Assembly: GCA_000320545.1 (NCBI GenBank)
Contig: ADNK01000763.1
Location: 1 to 47,500, forward strand
Source of the DNA: Bigelowiella natans CCMP2755
Taxonomy: Eukaryota > Cercozoa > Chlorarachniophyceae
Direction of reading: 5' to 3'
DNA length: 47,500 bases
The translations under genes were made by a program, and so were the position numbers. The notes beneath the pieces are model-generated. The model was not told where the DNA came from, made no database searches, and worked only from the letters and a program-made list of their open reading frames with translations. Numbering within the stretch: position 1 is the first letter of the stretch; each line of letters opens with the position of its first letter. Positions 12,600-23,461 of the stretch are shown one piece after another.

Positions 12600-13087
12600 C
12601 TAGACCTTGTTGGCATGCCAGCATGGCGTGTCATGCCAAGCTAGCAAGTGAACGAATCTTGAAGTTTGAACCTCTGCACAGTTCTCTGTGATGCAGTTCC
12701 TTTCACAGCGAAACTGTTCTTCCTTTTTTCACCTGCAGCACAGCTAGACAGGTGGTCAGTTGGTTCACACTCGCCTGCTTTCGGTCAGTTTTTTGAGACC
12801 TCGCACCAAAGCGTGGCCAGTTTTTTTCTTTCACCTTGCTTGAGGCGTGTCTTCACGTCAGCAGCGCCAGAGCGCTCCAGCCTAGCAGCGCTGAGCGTGC
12901 AGTCTGGTGGCTGGCAGTGCACCTGCTAGCCTGTGTTGAGTGTCAAGTGTGCTGTGATCAACGTTTCACTGTTTCAACGTTTCTTGTGCTTCTTTTGCGT
13001 CGGTTCGCCGCCGGATCGTCCACAAGTGTCCTTTGCTGTGATGGTCCTCCGTTCCGCACCAGCACTGCCATGCAAGACTGCTGGACA

Positions 13088-13146
13088 GGAAGTGGTGCTG
13101 ACTGCTGGACCAGTGCTGGACCAGTCCAGCAGTCAGCACCACTTCC
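13088..13146. repeat. Perfect 23-bp inverted repeat with 13-nt loop
   Basis: Left arm 13088-13110 and right arm 13124-13146 are exact reverse complements (left arm begins GGAAGTGGTGCTG). The loop contains a second partial copy of the arm end. Confidence 0.9.
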
Positions 13147-13256
13147 CAGCTTTGCACGAACGTCTGGGTCGTCTGGTCAGCTGGACGTTGATTGACACAG
13201 AAGAAGCAACATTGTTGCACGCTGGCACGAGTGCAGCGCAGCGCAGCGCTGTGCCG

Positions 13257-13294
13257 GCTAGCTAGCTAGCTAGCTAGCTAGCTAGCTAGCTAGC
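13257..13294. repeat. Perfect (GCTA)n tandem array
   Basis: About nine consecutive GCTA units, each overlapping GCTAGC palindrome being self-complementary. A second shorter array lies at about 13442-13465. Confidence 0.9.
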
Positions 13295-13631
13295 CAGTCC
13301 AGCAGCAAGGGCAATCTGGCAAGCTAGTAAGCTAGCAAGGCTGGCATGCTGGCATGCGCCAAACACAAACGCGCACTGCCATGCTAGTCTGCTGGACTGA
13401 CAGGCTAGCAGGCCGTGCCTGTGCCGATGAGGCCTGATCGAGCTAGCTAGCTAGCTAGCTAGCTGGCTAGCTGGTGCGCGACTCATCTAGTCATGCCAGC
13501 ATGGTTCTGGAGTCCGACATGCTAGCATGTATGCTCCAATGCAACGTGAGCTAGTGAGCAATTGTGGACACAGCAATGTTGCAATGGCACACTGCACATC
13601 ACATGCTGGCATATGTGATGCATCATGGACA

Positions 13632-13668
13632 CAGCAATGGCACATGCATGATGCATGTGCCATTGCTG
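13632..13668. repeat. Near-perfect 37-nt palindrome
   Basis: Arms 13632-13649 and 13651-13668 (starting CAGCAATGGCACATGC) are exact reverse complements around a single central G. Confidence 0.9.
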
Positions 13669-14031
13669 CATGTGACATCACATGTCCATCATGGCAACAA
13701 CAGCATGCACAAATGAGAACTCACAAGCTAAGTGTTCTAGTGTTGGTACGGTTCTTGCATGTGCGAGCCGCTGCTGTTTATTAGCTGTGCAATTGCGCAA
13801 CGCACATCCACATTGCTACCACATGCACAGATTGAGAGGCTTGCTAGCTTGCTGCGAGGCGAAATGTTCACTCACTTTGATGCGGTCAATTCATCGCCAA
13901 AACCAACATTCCAACATCCATGCGCAGGGGTGGGAATTTTTGGACTGTGTGGGATGCTCAACAATGATCCTCATCTAGCAATTTGGTTGATCAGCTGCAC
14001 TTGATTTCATCTGAGATTGTGCATTGCTGTG

Positions 14032-14560
14032 CTAGGAGCGAGCGCGATTGGATTCATCTTGACACATGCTCGTACTACCGGGGTTGTTTGTCGTGTGTGC
14101 CCATCGCGACTGTGTTCGTGGAGGGTTAGCAGAAGCAGGTCGTGTACTTCCTGTTGAAAACCTTTGCGAATGTTGAGATCGACGAGCGGATGACATGGAA
14201 GATGTCTCAAAACTGGTAAGGAATTTCACGAGTCCGTCAAGAGGTTTAATGAGATCTGCAACCTTCTCCACGTCGGAGCTATAACTCTGAATTAATGTTT
14301 TCGAATTTACTCAGATGTCCTTGCATTTAGATAGGTAAATTAATTGTATTATTTGGAACCTGGATTCTCTTGATTTCTTGTTTGCGCGCACTCTTTATTC
14401 TACTTAAACGTGTCTTTGCAGCAGCTGTCAGTTCGTTACCGTCGAATACTGAAAGATCGCAATCACGTTTGAGAGACAGTTTGAACTAATCATGGACCTC
14501 AAAATTTTCACGATTGCGCAAAACACGCACAAACAAGCTCATAGACAATGAACGTAATAT

Positions 14561-14596
<36 letters not shown>

Positions 14597-15692
14597 CTCG
14601 TAAACATAATTTCACTTGCGAATTGAAAGCTGCGGCGTAGATGCTTCGATTAATACTGATTCATTCTCAAAATCACCTGTGGTATCTATTGCGTCTAGCT
14701 CGAGAACCAACCGTTCGAAATCGTCAATCCTAATGTAAGGAAGAAAAGAGTGTATGCGTGATGAAATGTCGTTTCTTTTGGTTTTGAGTTACCATGACAA
14801 CTGTAATTTCTTGAACTGATTCAGAGACTCCACAAAACTGGGAATTCCTTCGCGGCGATCAATTGAAAAACAATAGGTTAATATTGTCTCAAAGTATCTC
14901 AAACGCGGATTACTTTTGCCTGTCGTGAAGCCTGACAGTAAGCTTGACAGGCCAGTTTGCTTTCTATCGCTCGGGCCTGATATTTGAATAAAAATAAATT
15001 AGGCGCTGAGAGGGTGTTACAGAGCTGAAACCTACTTTCTAGAATTGCGGCTTTGAGGGATGAGATACAAGCTGCAGGTTCCTTTTGCCATAGTGCATCG
15101 GTCTAGAAAGGTGGATTCGTTCAATTAGATGATGCGGGCATCAAACTTGAGAATAGCTCCATGAAATCACCTTATCCTTGATACTATATAAATTCCTCAC
15201 CATCTTATCCATTCGATCCATCTGTGAGCAAATTGAGTTGGATTCGTTGAATTTACCTCAACGAGAAAAATTGGAACCTGTTCATGCTCTTTTTTCCTTA
15301 GGCGATTTATTTTCAATCGGTCTTCAATACTTCTAAGCTTCTTCATTAGTTGCGATATCTACACCGAATAAGTAATTCTTTAGTTCAATGAATATATATT
15401 TGATTATTACTTCTAACCTTTCTTGCACAAGAAGTCGCCACATGTTCGTTCCCCTCCTTTAGATAAGTTATGTCTCATACATTTAATCCCTTGTGCACAA
15501 ATCTCTTTACCTTGAACGCCGATTCTTGTGCCCCTCGATATTTCTTTATCAAGTCTACTGTTCTAAAAAAGTAAAACCGGTTCGATGATTAGTGATAATT
15601 TTCCTGCTTTAAATTATCCTTCCTCTATGTCTAAAATGAGAAATACTTCTCTTGCTCGAGCTTCAGGTCATCAGGAGCGTCCCGTGGTTTTC
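14032..15692 (-). CDS. Unidentified mostly helical protein; 5' end not resolved
   Basis: A minus-strand exon chain joins in phase. It begins with a segment ending DAPDDLKLEQE (15647-15692), then TVDLIKKYRGAQESAFK, EGNEHVATSCARK, and SQLMKKLRSIEDRLKI plus a basic helix. Next are MDRMDKMVRNLYSIKDK, TDALWQKEPAACISSLKAA, and an exon over about 14793-14976 that includes RYFETILTYCFSIDRREG. It ends IDDFERLVLELDAID, a short exon, and VEKVADLIKPLDGLVKFL with a Ser/Thr/Arg-rich tail, TAG at 14032. More coding sequence probably lies upstream: an open stretch near 16400-16500 reads EKAISLLWSKVTSEGFF. The chain is helical with coiled-coil-like heptads and no catalytic motif. A tether or cytoskeletal subunit is possible; no family is recognised. 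Confidence 0.55.
14561..14595. repeat. (TG)n microsatellite in an intron
   Basis: About 17 TG units in an intron of the unidentified minus-strand gene. Confidence 0.9.
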
Positions 15693-15699
15693 CTGAGAG

Positions 15700-17144
15700 C
15701 CATAAAATTTATCATTTTCCAGTTATGCACTAAAATAAGGGATTTTTATCCGATTGTAATATATTATAACCCGAAAACATATGCTTCACGCAGGGAACCC
15801 GCTCGATCGTCTGTGAATGTGTTGGATGGGTGGATGCCGAAAGAAATTGGGCATAGATAGATCAGATGAAACTTTGCTCATTCATATCATCATAGAACAT
15901 GATAATGAAATCTCTCATAGAACATGAGAATGAAGAGAGAACAGCTTCTGACAGGATCGCCGATTCGCATGCTGGTTGCAGACATACCTGTGAGGGAGAG
16001 CTAATTAAGTTCTTCCAGTAGAAACTTAACCGCACACTGAAAAGGTGACTACCGTCATTCTTAATTAAATCCCGGGCGAATTTTGGTTCAGATTCCTTCC
16101 ACGTGCATTATTTGCCGAGCAATCGGAATAGCTGACCAGATTTCCAACTTGAGCACAAGAGCAGATGTCGCAGTGAAATTGTTGCCTTTGGTTCCTCCCC
16201 AGAAGGAAATGCCCGATAAAATTTCAGGAATTTACCCGAGAACTCGCGGTGGTTGCGGCACATTTGTCAGTCTCTTTGTCGATGAATATCCAGTTGATCC
16301 TGGATAAAACTTATTATATTTTTCTTCCTTAATGTGCTGCGACAAACAATATTTCTGATACCCTTCTGTTGATAAAAAAGCGTCTTTTGTCATGAGATTG
16401 AATGTAGTTCTGGAATGAGAGTGTAGAAGAAGCCCTCAGACGTAACTTTGCTCCACAGAAGCGAAATTGCTTTTTCAAGGTGATTTCCTCGTGTGTGGGC
16501 TAAAAGATAAATTATTAAATTAGAATTATTTTATTAATAACGACATACTATATTTGACAATTATAGATTATTAATGCAGTTTAAATAGATCTATATAAAT
16601 TTTCGTGTCTCAATGCAAATGTCAAGATTATGTAAATACCCTGCGTTAAACTTAGATAGTGAGCAACGTTTTCTTATGGCATAATCTGAGAACTAGCACA
16701 AAATTTTCCAAGCGCACACCGAAGATGAGCGCAAAAGTCTTCATTAACGACAACAACATTTGCATAACGTCATAAGAATTTCGCCTCCATTTTGAAGCGT
16801 ATTTCGTAAAGCCAGGGAGAAGGTGCGTCCGCCTTGCTCCCCCTGACCACCCTGTTTCTACGGAAGAAAATGACCCTTAGGGAAATGTTTCTCGAATGCA
16901 TCATTTGCCTAAAAAGATGACAATCACAGTTTACAGTAGTTAGATGGATGTTGAATTTGCAGTTCATGTAGAGGGTTATTTGACTCTACTTTCACTTAAA
17001 AGATTGCTGAACATACTTAATATTCATTCGTTTATCATGCGTCCCGCAGAGTCTTGAACATTCAAAATTCACTTCTCAATCGAACTCTGTTGCCACAACT
17101 AATCCCAATCCCAATATGTTCGCACAGGATACCCATCAGAAAGA
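15700..17144. other. 5' region of the unidentified gene and divergent spacer to the BAT2-like gene
   Basis: AT-rich. It probably holds further 5' exons of the minus-strand gene (candidate coding stretches near 15950-16050 and 16390-16500) and the shared promoter region. A plus-strand ORF at 16083-16307 and a minus-strand ORF at 16770-16967 are open but unsupported. CTAG palindromes are nearly absent. Confidence 0.4.
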
Positions 17145-20100
17145 ATGTCGTATGGGAAATCGAAATATAATCACATAAATCTAAGCAACTCATTCACAAA
17201 ATCCAATAATCGTCATGGATCCGGTAATATTCTCCACGATTCTTTGACAAACTATCTTGGTAATGAGACTCTTCTCTAGGTCGCTTACTTCTTGGACGAG
17301 GCAGACGATCTACGAAGCCAATAAAAAAGACTCACGATCCAAAACCTTTCAACCTTCCCGCTTCCAGCTCCACCTTCGAGACTAGCAAATCTCTTGTTCC
17401 CCCAGGAAGTACAGGATGGGGAAGTCGGAATGTCGATCCCACACCCAAACCAGTGGTCAAGGTTACTATTTCCTTCTTACGTAGATACCAATCGCCAATG
17501 CGTTCGGAGTTAATGTATTTTCATTACAGCCTGCGGAAACAGCCCCACAGCCTGCCCCCAAGCCTGCATGGAAGGTACATTAAATATCCGCCACACTCTT
17601 CACGCCGATCCTCATCTCCGAACATTCAATTGCAGACGAAACCTGTCATGCCCCAACCAAGAAAACAAGTTGCTGCGGCGCTGAATTCGTTAAAATCGGA
17701 ACGTGCTAAAAAGCAAGAGAAGGAGTTTCCTTCCTTGCCTATGAACCAGCAAGAAGACACAGATGTGTAAGTGAGACGTCCGAAAGATTTTAGATAAATG
17801 CTGACTCGATTGATATCTTCAGGAAAGGGGAGCAAAAAGTGATTACGGAGCAAGTCGAGGGTAATTATTTGATTTGATGAAGCTACAGCAGTGAATGCAG
17901 AAGAGGGGGGGGGGGGGGGGGGGGGGGGTTAGGGTTAGGGGGGGGGATGTGGGAGAGAAAGAGAGAGAGACTATGAATTTCTGTTACTACCCCTCGTGAG
18001 ACAAGGATGATTATCAACTTCTCATTGATGACATATGTGCTCGTGAATGACAACCGCCATGCTAATCTGAGTCGAAGGAGTTCAATTGTAGACCTGAATC
18101 AGAGTTACATTTGTGTTGTGACTTCCCTCATATGCCTTTTCCTTTCCATCCAGACATGTCGGAGTTTATTAGCGAGTGGGGTGAAAGCGAAGGAGGGATG
18201 GATTTCGACCAACCTCTAATGTTTGGAGAAGAAAGTCAAGGTGGGCAAGGCATGGACGACGCAATTCCTGGGGAGCCAGAAGGTGTTGGAAGGGTTGATG
18301 CCCAGGAAACAAAGGAAGATAATGAAGGCGCTGACGATATGGGGGGTATACCGATGCCCTCTTGGGCTGATGATGAGGTCACCGACTTAGGCCCCTCCTC
18401 CTGGGCTGATGATTTGCCCCCTACTACAAATGCTACCGTCCTCGAAACTGTTAATCCAACAAAAACTAACATTAATGACGATCATCACCTACAACGTGAT
18501 TCGGGTGGAGAGTCGTTAGTGAAACCACCTGTAAGGAATGAATCTAGCACGTTACCACCTGAACCGGCACCGTTCCGTCAGCGTCCACCTGAGAAGCCTA
18601 GACCTGCAGAAAACAATAAGACTTTAGTTACATCTCCAGATGATCCGATAAAAAAGAGAACTGCCGAGGAGGAGGCAGAACTAGCTCAAGAGGAACAAAT
18701 GCGGCTCATGCGCGAAAAACAAAGACAAAGAATACAGCAACGGCGAGAGCGGGAGGAAAGGGAAGCTCGAGAGAAGAAGGAAAGATTGGAGGCCAAGCTC
18801 CGAGCTCTGGCTGGGAAGCCATCATCATCAAAGCCCAAACCAGCAGAACCAGCGGCAAGGCCTCCAAGGAGGCGAATTGATGATTTCTCGAGAGTGAAAG
18901 TGATGCGCAGACCATCTCAGAAATCTAGTAATGAGAATCAGCCGCCACCGCCAAACAAGCCTCCACCACCTTCCTCACAGCCTCCTAGTCGTCGCAGCGC
19001 GGTTGTGTCAGAGAGGAACAATAAGGGCGCATCTTCTGATAGCGCTGGAGCAGAAACCCAGGTGCGTCACATTGTGCGCCGACAAAAGAAAAGTGTCGGG
19101 GCAGACGAGGTACAAGATGATCCTAGGTACGCCCTGGCCAGATGGCCAGTAGGTCCTCGTGCCGGTAGCAGAAGGAAGAACGTGGGAACTGTCGGCGCTA
19201 ACTGTGAACCACGGCCATGGGAACATCCCACAGCAGCTTCTGGTGTAGGCCCTGCCCCAGCTCCACCTCCAGACCCAAACGAGTCCGTAATCATGTCACC
19301 TTACTTCATACACATCATCCAACCCGACCATGCACGCCCCGGCCTTCCAACCTCGGGACAAACACCCTCTCCTCCACAACCACCTTCAACATCGTTCCCG
19401 AACAAGATAGTCACCTCTCTGCAGGAAGTAGGCAACGTTGGGATTAATCAGCAACTGCATCAACTACAGCTCAACGAGGCTGCGGCTGCGCTGATGGGTA
19501 AGAACGCAAGCTCGTGGGTGAAAGAGCAAGCAGCTGCAACCGCGGCCGCGGCAGGGCTCAATGCGGCAACGGCGGCAGCAGCTGCCATCGGGGCCACAAC
19601 AGCAGGCAAAAGAAGCAAAGAATCCTCTACAGACGGAACCAATCGCGAAAACAGGAGAATTCCAGTTGGGGGGGCTGTACCAATGGTGAGCCCGGGCACT
19701 TCTCCATTCATGCATCTCGGCCCTACACCAAGCGTAGTCATAATGGGAGGAAGGTCAGAGAGAAAGGACGGAAAGGTAAGCGGTGACGGCAAGGTGAAGC
19801 ACCAGCCACAGACAAGCCCTCAGTCATCAATCTCAACTGCAACTCAACAGCAACTTCCCTCCACCACAGCCACCGCCACCACTACCACCCCCGCCACGCA
19901 ACTACCAGGCCTTGTACACGGAGTAGGCGCCTTTCCCCTTGGCCTGGCGAAGTGGGATAAGGATACGAGCACAGCAGCTACAAACACATCCGCAGCTACG
20001 CTTATACAGACACCGGGAAGCGGATCTTCTAATAGCGCGATTGAGAGACCGAATCCTACGGCTTCGTGGTCTCAATCGCCTCGTCTCGTTCCAAGCTTCG

Positions 20101-20567
20101 CGGGATTTCATCCTATCACACCCCAGCACACGTTCCTCAAGCAAACAGGCCCAGGAGGTTGAACAACAAGCCCAAACCATTGCTAATTATATTGGCTAAC
20201 AACCTAAAATGCCTTCCTCTTATGCGTGCTATGTGTGTCATGCTTTGCCTGCGTAACTGCATCATTTATTATTTTTTTAAGGAGAGGCTTCCTTCTTATT
20301 ATCACCAGTATGAAGAAGTATGCTAACAACCTCTCTCCTTATAACACCACAACTAGGTGCTACTACTACTACCGGACCATATTTGGCCACATTCCGCGCC
20401 GATGCCGTTCAATGGGGCTCGATGCCTACTCAAGCAGCGATGTTTGGAGGAACTGGACAGCAGATAGCGGAGGCGGTGAACAAGGCAGCGGCTTCGGGAA
20501 GCAACGCTGGCAACAGTTCTGCTGCTGCTTCGACCGCTACTACCGGAGCAGTAGGAGCACAGGAATT

Positions 20568-20604
<37 letters not shown>

Positions 20605-22445
20605 ACCAATGCGCGTAGTACCGGTGCCGGTAATCAAGCAAGCGGTAGTAGTAGCAGCAGTAGTAGTGGCGACAACAGAGGACGGAGGGCAAACACGGCT
20701 GCAGTCACACCTACCACATCAACTGCCAATACGAACAGCGGTGCTGGTGCTGGTGGGAATGGCGGATCAGATCTATCTTCCGCTGTTGCTGCCGCCGCTG
20801 CCGCGAACCCGTCATCGTCGCAAAGCAGCTGGGCCGCGCAAGCTGCCCACTTCGCACAGCAGCAGCAGCAGCAACAACAACAACAACAACAGCAAGCCCA
20901 ACAACACGCAGCAGCTACTACCCCTGCGCATTATGCCGTGAGGAACTACAATACCATCTTCCCTGGGCAAACCTTTGCGCGAGGATTCTCGCCGGGAATC
21001 CCTGGGGGTTCGATCCTTGTTAATACCCCGAGCAACTTCTTCCCGTCACAGCAACCCGGGATCTGGAAAATCCCTATGCCTTCCGCCACATCGGGTAAGG
21101 CAAATCAAAACGAAGGCAGCAGCAGCAGCAACACTAGCACTAGCAGCTCCTAGGCAAATAGATAGCATGTCTCCTCCTGTGATACTCCTTTCTAACTTAT
21201 GATGATGATGGTGATGCAGGAAACCAACCCTCTGGCCAGCAAAGCACCACTTCCACAGCAGGAGGCCCTGCTGGCACCACGAATGCTCAGACCATTTCCA
21301 GCCAAAATGCGAGCGCTGCAGGTGAGCTGAGATGATGGACTGCTGCTAAAGCAATGTGTGTTCCTCTATCAGAAATAATAATTGACAGTCAACTATTTAC
21401 CCACCACCTCAGCGAAGGGATTCGTTCCGACCGGGCAAATGTTCATGCAAAGTACGTAAATAATTCTACCTAAAACCACGCATGCATGGCATCAAAATCG
21501 TCGTCCAATCTTATTGCTCTCGTCCTTGTTCTTTGCAACGAATGAATGAATGAGCAGGTAATCTCAAGTCGCCGTTGGGATTCCCCACGACAGTCATCCA
21601 GGGCCAAGCATCAATACTGCCCACAACAACGGTGACCCAGGGAACAGCGGCAGCAGCAGCTGCGGCAGCAGCAGCCCAAAACGGCATAGTAGGTGGCAAC
21701 AGTCGGCTCCAGCCTCATGCTCAAATACTCCAGAACCACCACTTCATGAACATAGCGCTCAATCGTGCTGCGTTCCAGCAATCTGGAGCTCAGACCATAA
21801 CGTCCGTAGCAACCGCGCCGCAGCAGCAAGCGAGTGCGCAGCAGAAGCATGGCATGGCTAATGTGGCAAAAGCCGGGGGGGCAGGAGCCGATAGGATGTC
21901 TCAGCTGCAACTCAGCCAAGCTCAATTCCAACTTATTCACCAGCATCGCCTGAACCAACGTCAACAACAGCAGCAGCCTCACCCCCAACCCTACCATCAC
22001 AATCTCCACCACCAGCAGCAGCAGCAGCTCCTCCACCACCACCACGGCCAACAGGCTGATGTGAAGTCATCCCAGCTGCATCATCACAACCGAGCCCAGT
22101 CCCGCACACCAGCAGCAACCTCGAAACCCTTTGCGACCAATATCAAAGTCACCAAACACGGCATCAAAGCCTTTTCCCCCGCGACGGCAAACGGCAACAG
22201 CAGCCAAGCTGCCTTTGTCCCTGCTTCTCGGGGCGGCAAAAACAATGCAAGGCACGCAAAGCAAAATGGTGGCGGTGCCTCCAAAAGTGTGCCGGGTTCT
22301 TCTGCGAAACGGTCGGGAGGAAACGGCGCCTCTCAGGAAAATAGAAATAGCGGCAGCACCCGCAACTCGTCGCGGAAATTCACAAAGTCCACGCGCAGCT
22401 CTCGTGGAGGAGGTAGAGGGTCCGGTAGAGGAAGGGGCAGAGGGG

Positions 22446-22476
<31 letters not shown>

Positions 22477-22669
22477 AAGCAAAGGAGGTAGCAGCAACTA
22501 CGTGAGCGGTGGTGGTGGTGGTGGCAAACGTGGTAATGGCCATTCTAGCAGTGTCGGTGGTACGAAAGGAGGACATAGCGGTGGTGGGAGTGCTAGAGGA
22601 GGAGGCAGTAAGCCTAAGAAACGCTGGCAGGTCAAGACTCCGGCCAGTGCAGCAACACCGTCTTCATGA
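17145..22669 (+). CDS. BAT2/PRRC2/MOS1-like protein, 1501 residues
   Basis: Ten exons join in phase: 17145-17259, 17280-17461, 17530-17574, 17636-17766, 17823-17860, 18154-20157, 20357-21094, 21220-21321, 21413-21451 and 21558-22669 (TGA). The first 170 residues match the BAT2 amino-terminal pattern of animal PRRC2 and plant MODIFIER OF SNC1: PFNLPASSS, then SLVPPGSTGWGSRN, then KEFPSLP. The rest is low complexity: an acidic part, a charged helix (RQRIQQRREREEREAREKKE), PPPPNKPPPPSSQPP, poly-Ala and poly-Gln, a His/Gln stretch, and a carboxyl end of RGG-like and GGG repeats. BAT2-family proteins bind RNA and associate with splicing, stress granules or translation, so a cytoplasmic or nuclear RNA-binding role is inferred. 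The poly-G run and a TTAGGG pair lie in intron 5. Exon phases all agree, so the model is reliable; the family call rests on the amino end only. Confidence 0.82.
17905..17946. repeat. Poly-G tract with two TTAGGG units in an intron
   Basis: About 24 G, then TTAGGGTTAGGG, then more G, inside intron 5 of the BAT2-like gene. Confidence 0.85.
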
Positions 22670-23461
22670 TGCTTCACCAATCAGCCTGCTGTCAGGAAAG
22701 CAGAAGCGCAGTCGTGATGTGATTTTGATAGTAGAAGGTGGCTGACATGATCTACGTTATTGATGATCAGAAGACACAGTACCTACACCACTTGCTTCGT
22801 AATTGTTGGTCGTTAATCGATTCTGCATCGTGATAGCGCCCCATTCGTATCGCACGCGGGAATCATTGCACTATCCCGTCACTTATAAACACACCGACGC
22901 TGTGCAGTTGATTATGGCTTGCATGAATGCATAAAGTTCAGCCATCCGGTTGATCTAGCTAGAGATATGCGATGCGATGTTATGCAGCTAGCCAGATCGA
23001 CAATAGACATACGTATATTATTATATATATTATATATACTGTGTCTATAGTATCGATATAGATATGTCTACATATAGAGACCACAGCTAGTGGCTCTATA
23101 AGCGATTTGAGCAGATTTAGAGGCATATCTAGCACATAGGAAGCGTACAGCCGCCTCATGCTAGCATGTGTAGTTGCTGAGTGCAAAAGTAAAGCTAGAA
23201 AGTGCCGTGACGCGTTGCCAAATGAGGTTGATGACCAAGCTAGCAAGCTAGCAAGCAGCAAGATGCGAAGTGCAGCTGCATTTATTTGGTTTCACCATTG
23301 TAGCGTCACAGCTCTACTGCAAATCTAGAAATTCTTGACATGCTACGGCTGTAAATGCAACTTTATGTCGAGCTGCAGGCTACGATACGACACCAAGTCG
23401 AGCTCATTGTTAGGGAAAATTTTCGATAGATGCTGGGACTATCCCTTCTTCAGATCATGCA
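22670..23461. other. Convergent 3'-3' spacer with CTAG palindromes (block 3)
   Basis: Between the stops of the BAT2-like gene (plus) and the PPR-like gene (minus). No coding exon. Many CTAG words, for example GATCTAGCTAGAG near 22955, CATGCTAGCATG near 23160 and AAGCTAGCAAGCTAGC near 23240. A TATATA stretch lies near 23020. Confidence 0.75.

Larger units (their letters stand above)
12600..14031. other. CTAG/GCTAGC palindrome-rich spacer (block 2)
   Basis: The densest CTAG region of the window. It holds two perfect GCTA tandem arrays (near 13257-13294 and 13442-13465), many AAGCTAGCAAG-like words, two strong inverted repeats (13088-13146 and 13632-13668), and recurring CAGCAATG/TGCATG words. 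Several plus-strand ORFs (12666-13265, 13527-14004) are open, but their composition follows the repeats and no protein motif is visible, so none is called. Confidence 0.65.

Noticed and set aside
12388-12624. Minus-strand ORF of 78 codons, basic and Ser-rich
   Set aside because: Could be a real exon but nothing confirms it; left as part of the spacer.
13257-13465. Possible CRISPR-like array
   Set aside because: Simple 4-base tandem repeats with no spacers, in a eukaryotic genome.
12666-13784. Several plus-strand ORFs in the palindrome block
   Set aside because: Composition follows the CTG/GCTA repeats and inverted repeats; the ORFs overlap in all frames.
16083-16307. Plus-strand ORF of 74 codons
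   Set aside because: Isolated; no consistent introns or recognisable motif. It lies opposite candidate exons of the minus-strand gene.
21611-22576. Long minus-strand ORFs opposite the BAT2-like gene
   Set aside because: Antisense readings of CAG, GGT and AGC repeat codons; the plus-strand exons join in phase.
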